64,000 nucleotides of DNA from Nipponacmea schrenckii (Eukaryota > Mollusca > Gastropoda > Lottiidae): the NCBI GenBank assembly GCA_030562195.1, contig CM060203.1, positions 4,602,208 to 4,666,207 on the forward strand, in the 5' to 3' direction. This document shows positions 36,201 to 50,720 of the stretch, piece after piece; positions within the stretch are counted from its first letter, which is position 1, and the number at the start of each line of letters is the position of its first letter. A program made the position numbers and the translations under genes. Under the pieces are notes generated by a model, which did not search any database, had not been told where the DNA came from, and saw only the letters and a list, made by a program, of their open reading frames with translations.

Positions 36201-39200
36201 TTCGAGTGGCATTTAATAATCTGAGGGATTTACTCTAATCTTGAAATTGTCTGACTGAGAGGCCAAATTACACTGCTTAGCTCATCATGTCATATTATTT
36301 AGGTCACAAGTGACGACATTTTATTAAGAATTGTCATGAAACTTCGGTAGTGGATCAGACATTTTATATCTATATACATTGATTAATGGCCCCTTTACAC
36401 CAGGTCATGAATTTTGTTCTGACCATGCTGCAATAACACTTGCTTATTTAAATCAATTGTGTTTTTTATTTTTTTCGTATTGAGAAGCAATATTAATTTA
36501 CATATAAAAAACAATAGCAATAGATGCTTGCCTGTTTTTAGTTTAAAAGAATCGAGAGAACAAATAAATCTGGAAGAGATCCATGTTGTAAAATGTTTAT
36601 TGGTCAGGAGGTAGAAAAGGCAACTTTATAAAAAAAACCTTTGATTAAATTTTTAAAAAATGCTTTGCCTTGTTAGAAAAACTGATATTAGGTCCAGTTT
36701 TGACAATATAAGTTTGATTTTCTTGTTGAGGTTGAGAAATCTTTTCCGTTCAGATTATTTTCTTATTGTTTAATATTGTAGGAGGTGGTTTCAGATCTGT
36801 TACCACTCTGAAATCATCATATTTACACCAGTTCACAAAAGCACAGACCTCTTTGATGGATGTCAGAACTGAGAGCTGCCAACTGTTTACTAAAAGGCAA
36901 AGAGAAACAGACTTCCTGTTTTTCTCAAGAAATTGATTTTCTTTTACTGGAAGGATTAACCTTTGACCCTAGTTACCTGTTGTTATTGACAATTAAATTA
37001 ACCCTAGTTACACTGAGTTATCTTCCTTGTCAGAGCTCTTCAATCAGAATGTTAATCGACAAGAAAGATTGCTATCTTACGAGTATATCTTGTCTATCTC
37101 TTCACTAATCCTCGCTGACCAGCGGCCATTTAATAATACCCTTGGGTCAGATAAGATCGTGTTAATTATAGATAAAGGAAATTAGACCCTAGGGGGCACC
37201 TCTGTATACAAAGGCGAAATGACGAACCTAATTATAAGTATAATTATGAGTTATTCATGTAGAAATTCTGTGACATATGTACAAGTATAGATTCCAATGG
37301 TCTACTGTCCTTGTACAGGAAAGCCAGTGGATGCATTCACTATTGATTTTAGATTAGAACTCTTCAAGTTGGAGGTTAAATCTCCTCCTAAAATAAACTT
37401 CTACATTCTTTGGATAGTTTTTATAACTAATTTGAAATTCATTTCAAACAAAACATATATCACAGCTCATTTGTAATATTAAAGGAGAGATTCCCCATAG
37501 TTTCGGTATGTACACGTCATAAGGAGAAATGGGCCTAATATAATGTTATTCAACATGTTTGGCTTATATTAGTTTTGTCTTTGTCTCTTTAAACTTTCTG
37601 AAAATACAAGTAACGCAGACATTGATATGAAATCAGAATAGAAGATGTACATATTACAAAGGATGCCTTATACACATAATATAGGCCTGAAAAAATGCAG
37701 ATATTCCTATATTGGCATGCTTCATGAGAGAAGGATTTTCTTCAGATTTTCTTATAACCAAAATAGAATTAGTTTTAGAGGCTTAAGTTGTGTTTGGAAC
37801 AAAACATCCATTTATGTCTGTGATTAGGAAGACCTAATCCATATAAATATGATGGTAAAACAGAAAAACAAGTTGATAAAATGGAGGTTAATCCTAAAAA
37901 ATCTCATCTAATCCCTAAACAGACGTGAAAAATGGTTTCTTCCTTTCTGAATCTTTGTTAAATTAATGGCCTGTTTTGCCACATTTATATTCTTTGAAAG
38001 TTATTTTTTGAAAGTTAATTTTGCCAATGTTAATCCAAAAATTTTCCTGGGGGAAAAGGCAGCACCAAAAATATTGGGGATATTGAACAACAGTACCCTG
38101 AAACTACTTCACTTTATAGTAAATTGTCTCTCTACGAAGCCTTCTTGTTCAGTTTATGGTAATTTAGATTGGGCAGCGCTTTCACACAAAAATTGTTTTA
38201 ATCAATCACTTAACCAAATAGATCAAACTATAACCATATTTCTGTAATACAAGCATTTGATTAAATTATATAACAATTATATCTATTTTAACTTTGTTAA
38301 ACTTCAGCTTGTGTCAGATGAACTCCTAAATTTGAATAAAAAAGGTTTGGAACAATTCTTTAAAGAATAATAAAAAATAAATTTTTGACATTACAATATG
38401 TCAAACCATTTTATCAAAGCTTATCAGTGCAAAGTTTTTATAATTCTATTATTATCATCCAGCCTAACATTCCATACACTTGGCACCAAATGGAAAACAT
38501 AAAAATAAATTTCAGATAAGGAAAATGTAAGAGAGATGTCAAATCATAGATAGGGCGGGAATGTCCAAAATAAACTAATGTCAAGGCCAGTCACAAAATG
38601 CATAAATTTCACGCCTTTATCACGCCAACAGCTGAAATAAAATGGCTGCTTCAGAGCAATAATATACCATTTTTATCTTCTATTGTCAAAGAGCTATGAA
38701 AATTAGCATAATTGGTAACTTATTTGCCTGCCGCTATGCCAAATCTTATTCAGATAAAATTTCATGAATATTCCTTCGAAAAACTTTTTGGCAAAATTTA
38801 AACATTGATTTTAACATTTTAACAAATGTTTCTTTCAAACACTTTTATCATTAAGCAGTTTGTTCAGTGGCTTCTGTAGTCACAGAATTTTTTTTTTCTG
38901 CCACAGCTCATGTTTTTATGGGCACAATAGCAATGAAATGCTGATACTACAAAAATTAATGCAACATAAGGTATTGGATTTTAATAAAAAATAATTAATT
39001 TTAAAAATTCCACAACAAATCTGTATAGATTTCTGGGGTTCAAAAATTCATGTTTGTTGAAAGGCTGATCTTAATCCCTCTATTCACATGTTGATATCCA
39101 GTTTTTCTGCCTCAACAACTAAGGGAATTAATATCATGCAAATATAAATTAATGTAGATGTGAGGGCGTGTATGTGTGGGAATTTCAAGATCAGGATCTA

Positions 39201-39363
39201 TCTGTATGTTTTATTCTTTTACCATATCTTGGCAAAAAGGTTATAAGCCATCTATTAAATTCTAAAGAAGGATTCAAGCTTTGTTGGTTTTTTTAATAAC
39301 AGAAAGTATGCTGAAATGGAACCAAGTATATGTATTCATTATTCATTGATTTTGTATTTTCAG
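33253..39363. other. No recognisable gene or repeat
   Basis: About 6 kb of AT-rich sequence. Frames of 60-93 codons (33313-33507 minus, 36860-37108, 37645-37827 and 37966-38247 plus) show no domain. Two diverged stretches near 35700 and 36100 share CAACTGGACGT and TATTTCCAG words, too weakly to call a repeat. Confidence 0.45.
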
Positions 39364-39397
39364 ATTTGAATAAAGTTCTCCAAGTATTCTTTTGAAG
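39364..39397 (+). other. Candidate 34-nt non-coding exon
   Basis: A T-rich tract ending TTTTGTATTTTCAG (to 39363) is followed by 34 nt and then a donor GTAAGA at 39398-39403, preceded by GAAG. All three frames of the 34 nt contain a stop. If spliced, it would be a UTR or non-coding RNA exon. Both splice signals are good, but such short pairs can occur by chance. Confidence 0.25.
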
Positions 39398-42300
39398 GTA
39401 AGAAACATTTATTAAAAAAAATCTCAAATATGTATCTAGCCATAATCATTCCATATCAGTTTCAAATACTAACCATATTAGAAATAAGCATGATAAACAA
39501 CAAATTAGAATTAGTATTCACTTTATCTGAGACCTCAAATGGTTTTGCATTTTGCAAGCCTTAATATTTTTTTCATATATTATGTAATATTGTGCAAAAA
39601 TGTCAAAATGGATACCCACTAGATTCTTCATTGGTTTAAATAGCATTTATATAAGTTTTGTTACATCTACACTCAAAATGGTTTCCCAAAATACTTAAAA
39701 GGTGCACAGAGTAAATAATATGTACTAAAATCTTTTATTTCACAAATCAAATATTTAAATCCAAAGTTTATAGACCAGAATAAAACATTTTAGGAGTGAA
39801 AACAGAATAGTACGTAACAAATTTTCTTAGAGAGCATTGTATCTCAGACCACTATCACTGCAGTTTAAATAGTCCTCTCTCTACCCATATCAGGAATGGA
39901 TCTTACTTCATACAATCTAACTGGACTCAACAGGATTAACAGCTCATGGGAGCAGAAGGGTTAGTGCAGGCACATAACCAGGGGGATCACAATAATCTAG
40001 TTATGTAGGCTGGTTACAAGCCTGGGTTAGTGTTAGCAAGGACTGAGATTTAAGGTTCAGGATTGGTTGCTAATGTTAAAATCACTTTAAACATAACCCT
40101 CCAAGCCTTTTCTAAATAATTAGGATGAAACTTTCACATGAAGTTTAAGGACCATATTGAATAAATTTAAACCATGACCTGACCTCTTGTTTTGGTGTTG
40201 TCTTTCATTTTCTTAAATTTGGGCTTTATTAATGAGATTTTAGAAAGTGAAAATAAACTTTTGAGGATTAACTAGGGTTTTCAGCACATGTTATTCTTAA
40301 ATAAATGAAGAACACATTCTTACAACTTTTAATCAATGTTGTGCTTGTTTTTGTGTTTACAGCGTGCCTGATAGTTAATGCTGATTTTGTTGAAAGGAAA
40401 TAAACTCTACTTAAAATGGATATGGCTGTCTAAATATATCAGCTGATCAAGTTTATTTTAACCTTTCCATAACTCTTTTTAAAATGAAAATCATTGTCTG
40501 GTTACTGTAAAAATCAGCAAACACTTTCATATACCTCTGTGTATGAGGCTGTCATCACTTCTCATGAGCAGTTTTTGCTTATCACATCATAATATAGGTA
40601 GGATATCAACATGGGAAAATAATAACATGGCCACCTAAATGTAACACAAGTAGGACATTTAAATTTTGGATATAAGCAAAAATTAGTCAATTTTTCAAAA
40701 ATTAAATTAAAATCTATCCACATACAAAATTCATAGCAGTAACCCTGGCAACAATTGAACCACTATAGATAGGATTTTAATGAGCTCAATGTTTTGCTTT
40801 GTTGTCAAGGGTGGGCCTAGTTAAATTTACAAGCTGATGTTGCAAGAACCACACACCGAGGTTAACAAAATATAGGAGCTCTTCAAAAGGCATCAAATAC
40901 CACAATCTTTCATTTGGATGTAGAAATTGAATCTTACATGTTGTTAAAACAACTACAACAGTAACAGAATAGGCTTGATAACTTTTCAACAACTGAAAGG
41001 AGAACTGTCTGCAATCATATGACCCATTTTACATTATTCCTGCAAGTTGATAAATCCTTATCTAATGGGTCTAGAGCATCAAGAAACACGTTTTTTTACC
41101 CTATGTTTTGATATTTTTATTTTATGCTCAGTTCGATGAGATGATTAGTTTCAATGAGATGGTCTCTCAAGATCTCATCTAGCAAGTGCCACGCCTCAAG
41201 TCTCCTTGCCTTGTATACTTTATGATAAGGTTACCTATCTTAGAATGATTAATAACAATAGTTTTCATCTGTTCCATACTGTTAACCATGTAAATATGCA
41301 TCAAGGCATCTTCTTTTTATCCCTTGTTGACAGTTTATAAAAAATAACTATTACTCTTCACCACCATATCAATTAACACAATTCTCAGCTGAAATGTTCT
41401 ACTGACCAACCAATGTTCCAGAACCATACAATGAAAGAAACTAGTGAACTATGAATATAAGTTTGCACCTTATAACTTGTGAAATTTTTGTCATTATTCA
41501 TAATTGGTAAGTAATTTTCTCCTGTCAGAAGGGTGGGGTTTGTGGTTCTTGTCCACCCCATTGTTCCAATTATCACCGAAAATTGATATCATTATATCTA
41601 AATACAACTTTAAAGGTACAGGCACTATTGTCTTGCTTAGTTTCATATTCTGATAGTGCACTAATAACTCTGGATCCGCTTCGTGTAATGCATTTGAGTA
41701 GAAATTGTGTAAAATGTTGCAAAGAAAGATAGAATATGTCAAGTATTGAGTTTTAAAAGGTTTTGATTGTTACACAACCAGACCATATCAAAGGAATTGC
41801 ACTTTAAGTATAAGTCTATCAAAATGACTTAAAAATATTTTTGATCAAAATTAGATCATTTAACCTTCTCAGCTAAAACTCTGATTTTTAGTCTGCTTCA
41901 TATTTTACTCTTAATTATATTTAAAGTAAACAAATTTGGTTTCATTTATTTGTATTATCTTAGTTTTGAAAACTAATATTATTTCTAATATGGGTGGGCT
42001 TAAAAGATTCTTCTGTAACATTTTTCAAATTAACATGATTGAAGACATTTGAATATTTTTGTAGTTTGAGGTATCTGTAAATATGAATGTAAGTGTCATA
42101 TACTAAAGAAATGTTTTGCAGTCTTTATTCATATTTTTTCATATAGTTTCATAGAGGTGTGGAATACACAGTATCCTCTAGATTTCAATATCATTTCAAG
42201 GGTTTAAACTACATTTATTACTCTGATCACTGTCTTTAATCACAGGGTAGGTTCCATTAGGTTGGTAAATCTACATGTGCTTTAGGCTGGGATCAGATTT

Positions 42301-45300
42301 AAAATGGCCACATTACCATTGAACACATCCTATGAAATTTGGCATCAATGACTAAATTAACTCCTGAATTACGTGTTGAATATTTTTCTGAAGGAAATAG
42401 ACATAGCTATTTATAAGAACAATGTTTATGTTTTGATAGCTCTGTAAGAAATATCAGAGTCAAATTACCCTGGTTCAACCTTCCTTTTCATCTAACATTT
42501 ACAAGAGTTTTTTCCTTTCCAAACTATTTGTTACTGTCTATGTTTTTACTTATCTGTGTTTTTCTTTTGTTGTTCAGTCTGACTCAGATATTGTACAAAT
42601 CAATGACTATTGGTTAGCCTACTGTTGGCTATTTTGTAATGTCAAATGCCTATTTTGCTGCTGGTTTTGGACTTTTAAGTTTTGACAAAATATAAATATA
42701 CATTCACAAAGTCAATCTTTGTTTTTAAAGGATTAGTATATATATTTTTGGTATATCTTGTAATATCATGCATGTACAGTTAGACTGACCTCAACACTTC
42801 ATTCGAGACTAACAATCAACTCTACTAAAAATAATAAGACTTGACACAGTAAAATAGCAATAATTCAATGCCAGGAACTATATTTTGGCACCAATTCTTA
42901 CAATTTGACATTAATAAGATTATTTTTTCGTTAACCCAAATTCTATTAAATTAACAAATTAAACTCAAACATTGTCAGAATTAAAACCAGAAAGTTTGAA
43001 AATGAAAATAAATGTTCCAAATTCCCAATCTAATGCTCAGTAATCCTTTATTTCCTTTCCCATCCTATAATGTTTCTTCATATTTTGCGAGTTTGGTATG
43101 AGCAAGCTAATTTGACCTGATTGAGGTTTAGTTTTTGGAAGAATTTTAGGGAAGATGTAGGTTTACTTTGTGAGGTTTTGTTTGGAACCTTAAATCATTT
43201 GAAGGTTTTAATACAACTGCTTAGTGAAATGTGGTGATATCGATGCACTTGAAGATTTTTTTGTTCTTGTACTGCTGATGGATATCACTCTATCCCGAGA
43301 AGGCTAAGCTTTTTTGCCAATTAGCCTTGAACTTTATTGTGGTATCTAATGAAAATAGGTTCACAATTAATTTCCTACATAACCTCTGAATGATAAGGAA
43401 GATTTTTTATGGCTAAGGAGGGTAAAGGTTAAAATTGAAAGAAACTTCCTGAGTCATAAATTTACCACTAATGATGTTGTATGAACCCCTTCACATGATA
43501 TGGTGGTTGCTTTAGATGAGTTGTTTAGATCCAGGCTAGCAGACTTGTGTTATTAATGAACCCAAAATTTTTATGAAAAAACCTTATATAATAGAATGCA
43601 GCAGAATCATTAGGTTTTTAAGGCTCCTAAATTTCAATCAGTCAATTCAATAACAGAAAGGCATCAGGTGTTTAGGATGAGATATATGGATTTTGACAGG
43701 ACATTTGATTGACCTTATAGGGTCACCCAAGTGATAACATAAAGTGGGGAATGTGGTCAAATTTTGTCTCAAACACATTGGTTGTTTTATAGACAACACA
43801 AGAGTACAACAAATTTGAACTAGATATTTTGAAAATAAATCAAGTCTTGTTAATCAAAATCATCTCTTCTATTTCAACTTTCTAGTTTAAGAGGTCGATA
43901 AGGTATGATAAGGGGAGATAAGCCAGACTCCTAGCATGGTGATAATGAGAGCAGCATGGGGGTTAAGTAGCACAATAAACTACCACAGAAAGGTGATAAA
44001 TTGAAAGGAAATGATGTTCAGTGATAAAAATGCCAACTCTGTTTTCAAACCACCTGAAACTGAGAAGGTCAGGGGTCAACTAAAATAAACCGGAGAATTT
44101 ATTTTTTAACATTTCTACCATGACTTGAGGATAGCAATGTCAGCCTATTCTTTTGACTCCCAAAGTCTTTCAGAGGAAATTATACATGGAACAGTAGTTT
44201 GTAGTGACATTTAGGATTAGGTTAATTCTTAAACCAAACCTTCCATCGTCCAAGGTACCTTCATTAATTAACTTAAATCTTTGTGGAGACTCTAGCTCTC
44301 AACTGTCTGCCAGAAAATGTTAAAAGATAAGGTTCTGCTCTGGATCATTCACAATCATATTAATTAAGTTTATAACTAGACAGGTACAGAATTCAAAATA
44401 AATGCTCTTTGTGCTTTGTATGTTGTACGAATATTTACTTTAATGATTATACGATAGTTGGACTTACAGATTAATATAAACCAAACTATGTCACAACAAA
44501 ATCTATGTCTAAAGTATGCATGAATATCCAGATGCAATCGAATGCCACTATCTAACCATGTATCATTTTACCATCTCTTGGAAGCTTGCAGAAGTCAATG
44601 ATATATATTTGTATCAACTGAAGCACAATTGGTTTAACAAGCTCACTATTTTAAAGATCAAACTTATATATAGCAGTTTATAAAAAGTACCTTCAGATAG
44701 TTCTTTGAAAGTAAACTGGTCAGTAATGTAGGCCTACATACATAAAAGAGTCAACTGGAATGGTTTTGGCTGATGTTTGAAAGTAGAAAATCAATCTCCT
44801 GGTAACTGGTATATGTCAATTTGTGCACTACATGGTCTTGATCATTTGCTAATTTATGAACAGTAGGCCTACAACAATGTGTACCATCTCTACATGTCTT
44901 TAAGTGAAAACTAGATTGATTTATGAATGATGTGGAATCTGTAATTTATCCAGTAACACTCACCCAAGTGTGTTTAATTAGAGACATGTTAGGTCTCAAT
45001 TAACACTGTTTTATCTATCACTTAAAACACTGCATGACTCTAATTCATTTCACTTCACACACTTCCCTTAATATTAAATTAAAGATATGTTCCTCTAAGG
45101 TTTTGAGATAAGAAACAGAGAACTACTCGTAGAAAAGGACTGGTATATGATAATACACAAGGTTAAGACATTTTCCTCTGAGGTTTTCAAGATTGAGACG
45201 AGAGATGCTATATTCAAGTTAAATTCCAGTAGAATTTTCTACTAGATATTAAAGAAACGTTCCTCCAAACCAAAGTTTCATGAAAGAAACAAAGGGGCCA

Positions 45301-45926
45301 ACTTCAACTTGAAGATGAATTTCCACCATCATAAAGAGGTTTTCCTCCAATTCCTCAATTCTGGACCATTTTCTTTCATTCTCTCAGTATATTCCCTTTG
45401 CCATTTCAAACCCTCACCCTTTTTTATATCACCATTTGACAAATCAGTGAACTCGAAAGTAAACTGGCAATGCAGGTTTGAGGGTTGTGGAATGCTTTCA
45501 CTACTCAAAAGAATTGCTATTTCCCTCTCCGATAACCACACTCTCCAGTTATCCCCCTTTTATTTAATCCTAAACGAAACTATCTCTGAACAAGTATGTA
45601 GTATGTAATAAATGTTGTGAGAATTAGAAACAATTTATAAATGTCTAAAATGACAAGTGTTGAAATGTAATTGAAAATGTTGACATGGGTTTAGAGAAAT
45701 GCTAATTATTTGTCAAATTGACAGACTGTCCTTTGAACTTTGAAGACCGACAACTGTGACCCTTCAAAACAACTTGATAGACAAAATATAAATATTTTTC
45801 TTTCAATGACCCAAATGTACAAAAAAAATTTGTGCATGTATATCAGCAGCAGAAAATTTAACCTTGCTTTTAATAAATTCCACTTATAATTATGTTTAAG
45901 CTAAATTAATTTAAGTTAAGTTAATA
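39398..45926. other. No gene assigned
   Basis: About 6.5 kb of AT-rich sequence. A possible acceptor TTTTTGTGTTTACAG ends at 40362, with AATAAA about 35 bp downstream. Overlapping frames at 41385-41742 (minus) and 45309-45608 (plus) with 45329-45541 (minus) are not recognisable. TAGGCCTA occurs at 44729 and 44864. Confidence 0.4.
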
Positions 45927-46090
45927 ATAATAACTAAGTTTTATGGAATAACAATTACTGAGTTTATTTATTCTGCGACGTTTCAACAAGTGTCCTATCT
46001 TCCTGTTGATAACGACAAGAGAACACTTTTTGAAACGTCGCATAATAAATAAAATCAGTAATTGTTATTCCATAAAACTTTGTTATTTTT
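45927..46090. repeat. Long hairpin (inverted repeat), ~68-bp arms
   Basis: The left arm (45927-45994) and right arm (46023-46090) are reverse complements with only a few mismatches, around a loop of about 28 bp. Each arm read outward gives GAAACGTCGCA, then AATAAATAAA and TCAGTAATTGTTATTCC. The structure could be a fold-back element or two inverted copies of one element terminus. The GAAACGTC plus AATAAA order is shared with the hammerhead-like element at 62.0 kb. No open frame or target-site duplication was found. Confidence 0.85.
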
Positions 46091-49000
46091 ATAATACTAC
46101 CAATTACTAAATGCTATATAAAGAATATATAAGTTAAGTTAATTAAGTTTATGAATTTTAATTGTAGGTAAAATTCTGTAACTAGTAAATGTAAAGCGCC
46201 ACCATTAAAAAACAAATTAAGCATTCTTGACCTTAAATATATTTCTAAAGCAGAATGATCCATAATGATAATAAGTTTGACGTCAAACATGGTGTCCATG
46301 TATGTAAATATGGTTGTCACCAAATCTGTGACTGTAGCAGAGGGCTACTAATTAGAGATGTCAAAAGTCAATTGAGGTCAAGTGTCATGTTATATCTTGT
46401 ATTACACTTATCACTTACAGACTTCATCATGTTATAAAGTGATGATATAAATCACTTACTGATGGCTAATTTTACACTGCACAAATTACATTTTGATTAC
46501 TGAAACTGGTCTGAATCTCATACTGATAACATTATTGGTAACATGGTGTTTAATAAAGTTCCAATTCTGGTCAAATAGAACTGTCAGTGTCACAATTTAA
46601 AATATGAATTCAAAGTAGACAAAAGTACCCAGCCCAGCATTTCTTTAAGTCTGTTTCACCCTAGTCAAAGGCCACTTCAAATGAAATTTTATGGGGCTAT
46701 TTGATACAGGGATAAGGTTGGTGGTATGTACAGAAAAACTATGATAAAAATTACAACTGCTGCTAGTAGATTTGGATAACATGTGACTTATCCACCTCAA
46801 CCACATCAAAATTTGGAAACAAAGCACCAAACAAACAAGAGAGACAAGATCTTTTCCAAGGAAGTCCTAATTTATTCAATAACAGAGATACAATGGGCAA
46901 AAATGACTTCTTCTGACTTCTTAGTAATGCATGCCCTTGACCATGAAACACATTTTTCACCACAATAGTAATAAATTTCAAGCAAATTAAATGGAAAAGT
47001 TTTTCTTTTTCTGTAGCAGGTGAACAATGCCTTGTCCTATTAATCTAGATAGTGTTACACAAAACTTACCGAACACTGATCTCCATGGCGACAACTGTAT
47101 GGGATTTGGGGGGATAATTTTAACGTAAAGTTATCAATCAGAACACCTAATCTGTAAGAATTCAAATAAATAAAACGTAAATTACACGTAAGAATTGGGG
47201 TATGAATAGTCGATGTGTAATCAACACCTTCCCTGACCTACATAAGCCACTATGTCAGACCTATTATTGTTAAACCTCATTATAAATGTCACCTTCCTTA
47301 CAATTGAAACAGTTAAAGTATTGTCTTGCTTTTCTATTCTTTCTTTAATTGTGAGGAAAATTGAAGCAAATAAATTTCCCAAAACGGTAAAAACTAAGCA
47401 TGCGCTTTACTGCTAGAAAAACAGGAACCTGAACAAAGAATCCAATCTACTACATTTACTCAATAAAAATCAAACCAGGTTGACAGTCTCAACTAAACAC
47501 TGCTATAAAGTGTTCAAAAGGAATAAGCACATCCTGCTTAATTTGCTTGGGTCAGGTTTCAAGGGCGTGATAATTCTAACCCTGACCATTCCCACCACCA
47601 ATGTAAAAGATCAAGTAAACAAAAGGGAGATAAAAGAATGATTAATGTTAACTGTGGACCACCAGTATTGCTTAACATCCGTCACTATTTGGATAAAAAC
47701 GCATCTGCACACAATACGAAGGCAACGCAGTCATATATCAACAGAAATAACATGGTATTTACAAAAGAAACTACTCCGCCCCTTTTTAACCCTGCATTTT
47801 CTTATTGACATTCAACACATTTATTTTAAAGATGGTTATCTACCAATTTTTGCTGTAAGTGTTTGGATTTACACTGTGTAAAATTTCATAAATTGCAGTT
47901 CAGAGTGGCATCATGTGTTCTGAGGCAGCTTTTAGCATCTTGCCTCCTTTTTTTGTCATATTTGTCAGCTACAAAGACCTAAACCGAATCAGAACTAGGA
48001 TCTGCTGGAAAAGAAACACAAGTCTTAATGTAAATGAGCATGCAAAGCTCGAGAGCTTAAATATAATAAGTTGAAAAATGAAAAAAAAAAGGACCAGAAA
48101 CTCTCCAAAAATACATGAAATGTCTCCTATCAAATGGTCTAGAATTAATGTCCCACAGTTAATATGATTTCAAAGATCTCATAAGAGAAAAAGGGGGAAT
48201 CCATCTTTAAGCTACAAATTTTATATAAATATGTTTGAAGTGTTGAGATAATCTACTGACTAAATATTAAGAGATGAACACTATTTCAATAGTAGCATAT
48301 TTTAAACCATGTTATTTGCAGATTCAGATACAATTTACACTGCAATCTGTTTTTAGTTAACAGCTGTATATTGTTTCATTTTACAAAACATCTTTCAAAT
48401 AGACCTCAGGTTCCATTATATACACTTGATTGAACAATATAAAACACCAGTTTTTACATCTCTATGTTCTGCTCTAGATTTAACTATTGAATATAAGCAA
48501 CATTATGCAATGGAGAAAATTTTTCTACGACTAACTAGTTTCTTACACTGCTGGATGGGTAGGGAAAGGACATCCTCTGGGAATACCTGACACATCTAGA
48601 ACAATAGGAGTGTCCTAGCTGGATAGTTCACCTACCAGGTATAAGTAGCAACATAAATATGATGTTATTTTGAAACAAAACCTTTGAGAGCAAATTTTAG
48701 ATTTGGATCATGTCATCTTTCTTCATAATCTCAACTATAAATGAGTGGCCACAGTTTAAGAGATCGAAAACCAACACCAGTAGCAACTCATGAAAACACA
48801 GCTACTGGAATTTAAATTTTGTTCTTTTTAAGCTAATCTACAAGCAGGCATCTGAAACCTGTACATTGAAGATACTAAATTAGGAATATTGAAGAGTCAC
48901 CAATAAATACACCTACAAGAACCTACAATAAGGTCATAATAATCTAAAATAAAATTTACAATCACTTGAAACTAGCTAAAGTGGGCAATTGACTGATTAA

Positions 49001-49304
49001 TGTTTCCAGGTAGTCCTTTATACCATGTCATAAGGACAAGTCAACTGACAAAAATCTAGATTCTAAGAGCTTCAATAAGCAGGGTGGCATTAAGCTCAGA
49101 GCAATAACCTTTGAACACATTCACACTGCATATTACCTTTGGAATTTACCACCCAGGTTTTTGACGTCTAATCATTTAGATCAGACAATAAATTGAGTTT
49201 TACAGGTTGTGCATGTCAAAGATCCTCTAACAGTTGAAGACAAAAAAGAGTAGCACTACACAGCATTGTCTTCATTAGCAAAATAAGTGGCAGAAACTAG
49301 AATG
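46091..49304. other. No recognisable gene or repeat
   Basis: AT-rich. TTAAGTTAAGTTAA words flank the hairpin on both sides (near 45911 and 46131). Several 60-78 codon frames (46114-46981, 47645-47881) on both strands look like chance. Confidence 0.45.
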
Positions 49305-50720
49305 TGACATTCAAACACCATTAGGAGACTAACATTTAAACACCACTAGGAGACTAACATTCAAACACCACTAGGAGACTAACATTCAAACACCACTAGG
49401 AGACTAACATTCAAACACCACTAGGAGACTAACATTCAAACACCACTAGGAGACTAACATTCAAACACCACTAGGAGACTAACATTCAAACACCACTAGG
49501 AGACTAACATTTAAACACCACTAGGAGACTAACATTTAAACACCACTAGGAGACTAACATTTAAACACCACTAGGAGACTAACATTCAAACACCACTAGG
49601 AGACTAACATTCAAACACCACTAGGAGACTAACATTCAAACACCACTAGGAGACTAACATTCAAACACCACTAGGAGACTAACATTCAAACACCACTAGG
49701 AGACTAACATTCAAACACCACTAGGAGACTAACATTCAAACACCACTAGGAGACTAACATTCAAACACCACTAGGAGACTAAGATTTAAACACCACTAGG
49801 AGACTAAGATTTAAACACCACTAGGAGACTAACATTCAAACACCACTAGGAGACTAACATTTAAACACCACTAGGAGACTAACATTCAAACACCACTAGG
49901 AGACTAACATTCAAACACCACTAGGAGACTAACATTTAAACACCACTAGGAGACTAACATTTAAACACCACTAGGAGACTAACATTCAAACACCACTAGG
50001 AGACTAACATTTAAACACCACTAGGAGACTAACATTCAAACACCACTAGGAGACTAACATTCAAACACCACTAGGAGACTAACATTCAAACACCACTAGG
50101 AGACTAACATTCAAACACCACTAGGAGACTAAGATTTAAACACCACTAGGAGACTAAGATTTAAACACCACTAGGAGACTAACATTTAACACCACTAGGA
50201 GACTAACATTCAAACACCACTAGGAGACTAAAGATTTAAACACCACTAGGAGACTAACATTCAAACACCACTAGGAGACTAACATTCAAACACCACAAGA
50301 AACTAGGAGACTAACATTCAAACACCACAAGGAGAACTAACATTCAAACACCACTAGGAGACTAACATTCAAACACCACTAGGAGACTAAGATTTAAACA
50401 CCACTAGGAGACTAAGATTTAAACACCACTAGGAGACTAAATTTAAACACCACTAGGAGACTAACATTCAAACACCACTAGGAGACTAACATTCAAACAC
50501 CACTAGGAGACTAACATTTAAACACCACTAGGAGACTAAATTTAAACACCACTAGGAGACTAACATTTAAACACCATCTAGGAGACTAACATTCAAACAC
50601 CACTAGGAGACTAACATTCAAACACCACTAGGAGACTAACATTTAAACACCACTAGGAGACTAACATTTAAACACCACTAGGAGCCACAATTAAAACACC
50701 ATCAAGAGACTAACCTTCAA
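49305..50720. repeat. 25-bp minisatellite, about 56 copies
   Basis: Tandem units made of AACATTCAAACACC followed by ACTAGGAGACT. Three recurrent variants exist: ATTCAAA, ATTTAAA and AAGATTTAAA. Units are almost perfectly 25 bp until about 50190, then indels appear and the last units (50680-50720) are degenerate. CTAG in every unit puts stops through the frames. There are no unique spacers between units. Confidence 0.97.

Noticed and set aside
37966..38247. 93-codon plus frame as a gene
   Set aside because: No recognisable domain, weak start context, no splice support and a composition typical of chance AT-rich frames.
45309..45608. 99-codon plus frame overlapping a 70-codon minus frame
   Set aside because: Both strands are open and neither has a recognisable domain, so no strand or product can be supported.
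49305..50720. CRISPR-like array
   Set aside because: Units are directly adjacent with no unique spacers, and the context is eukaryotic. It is a plain minisatellite.
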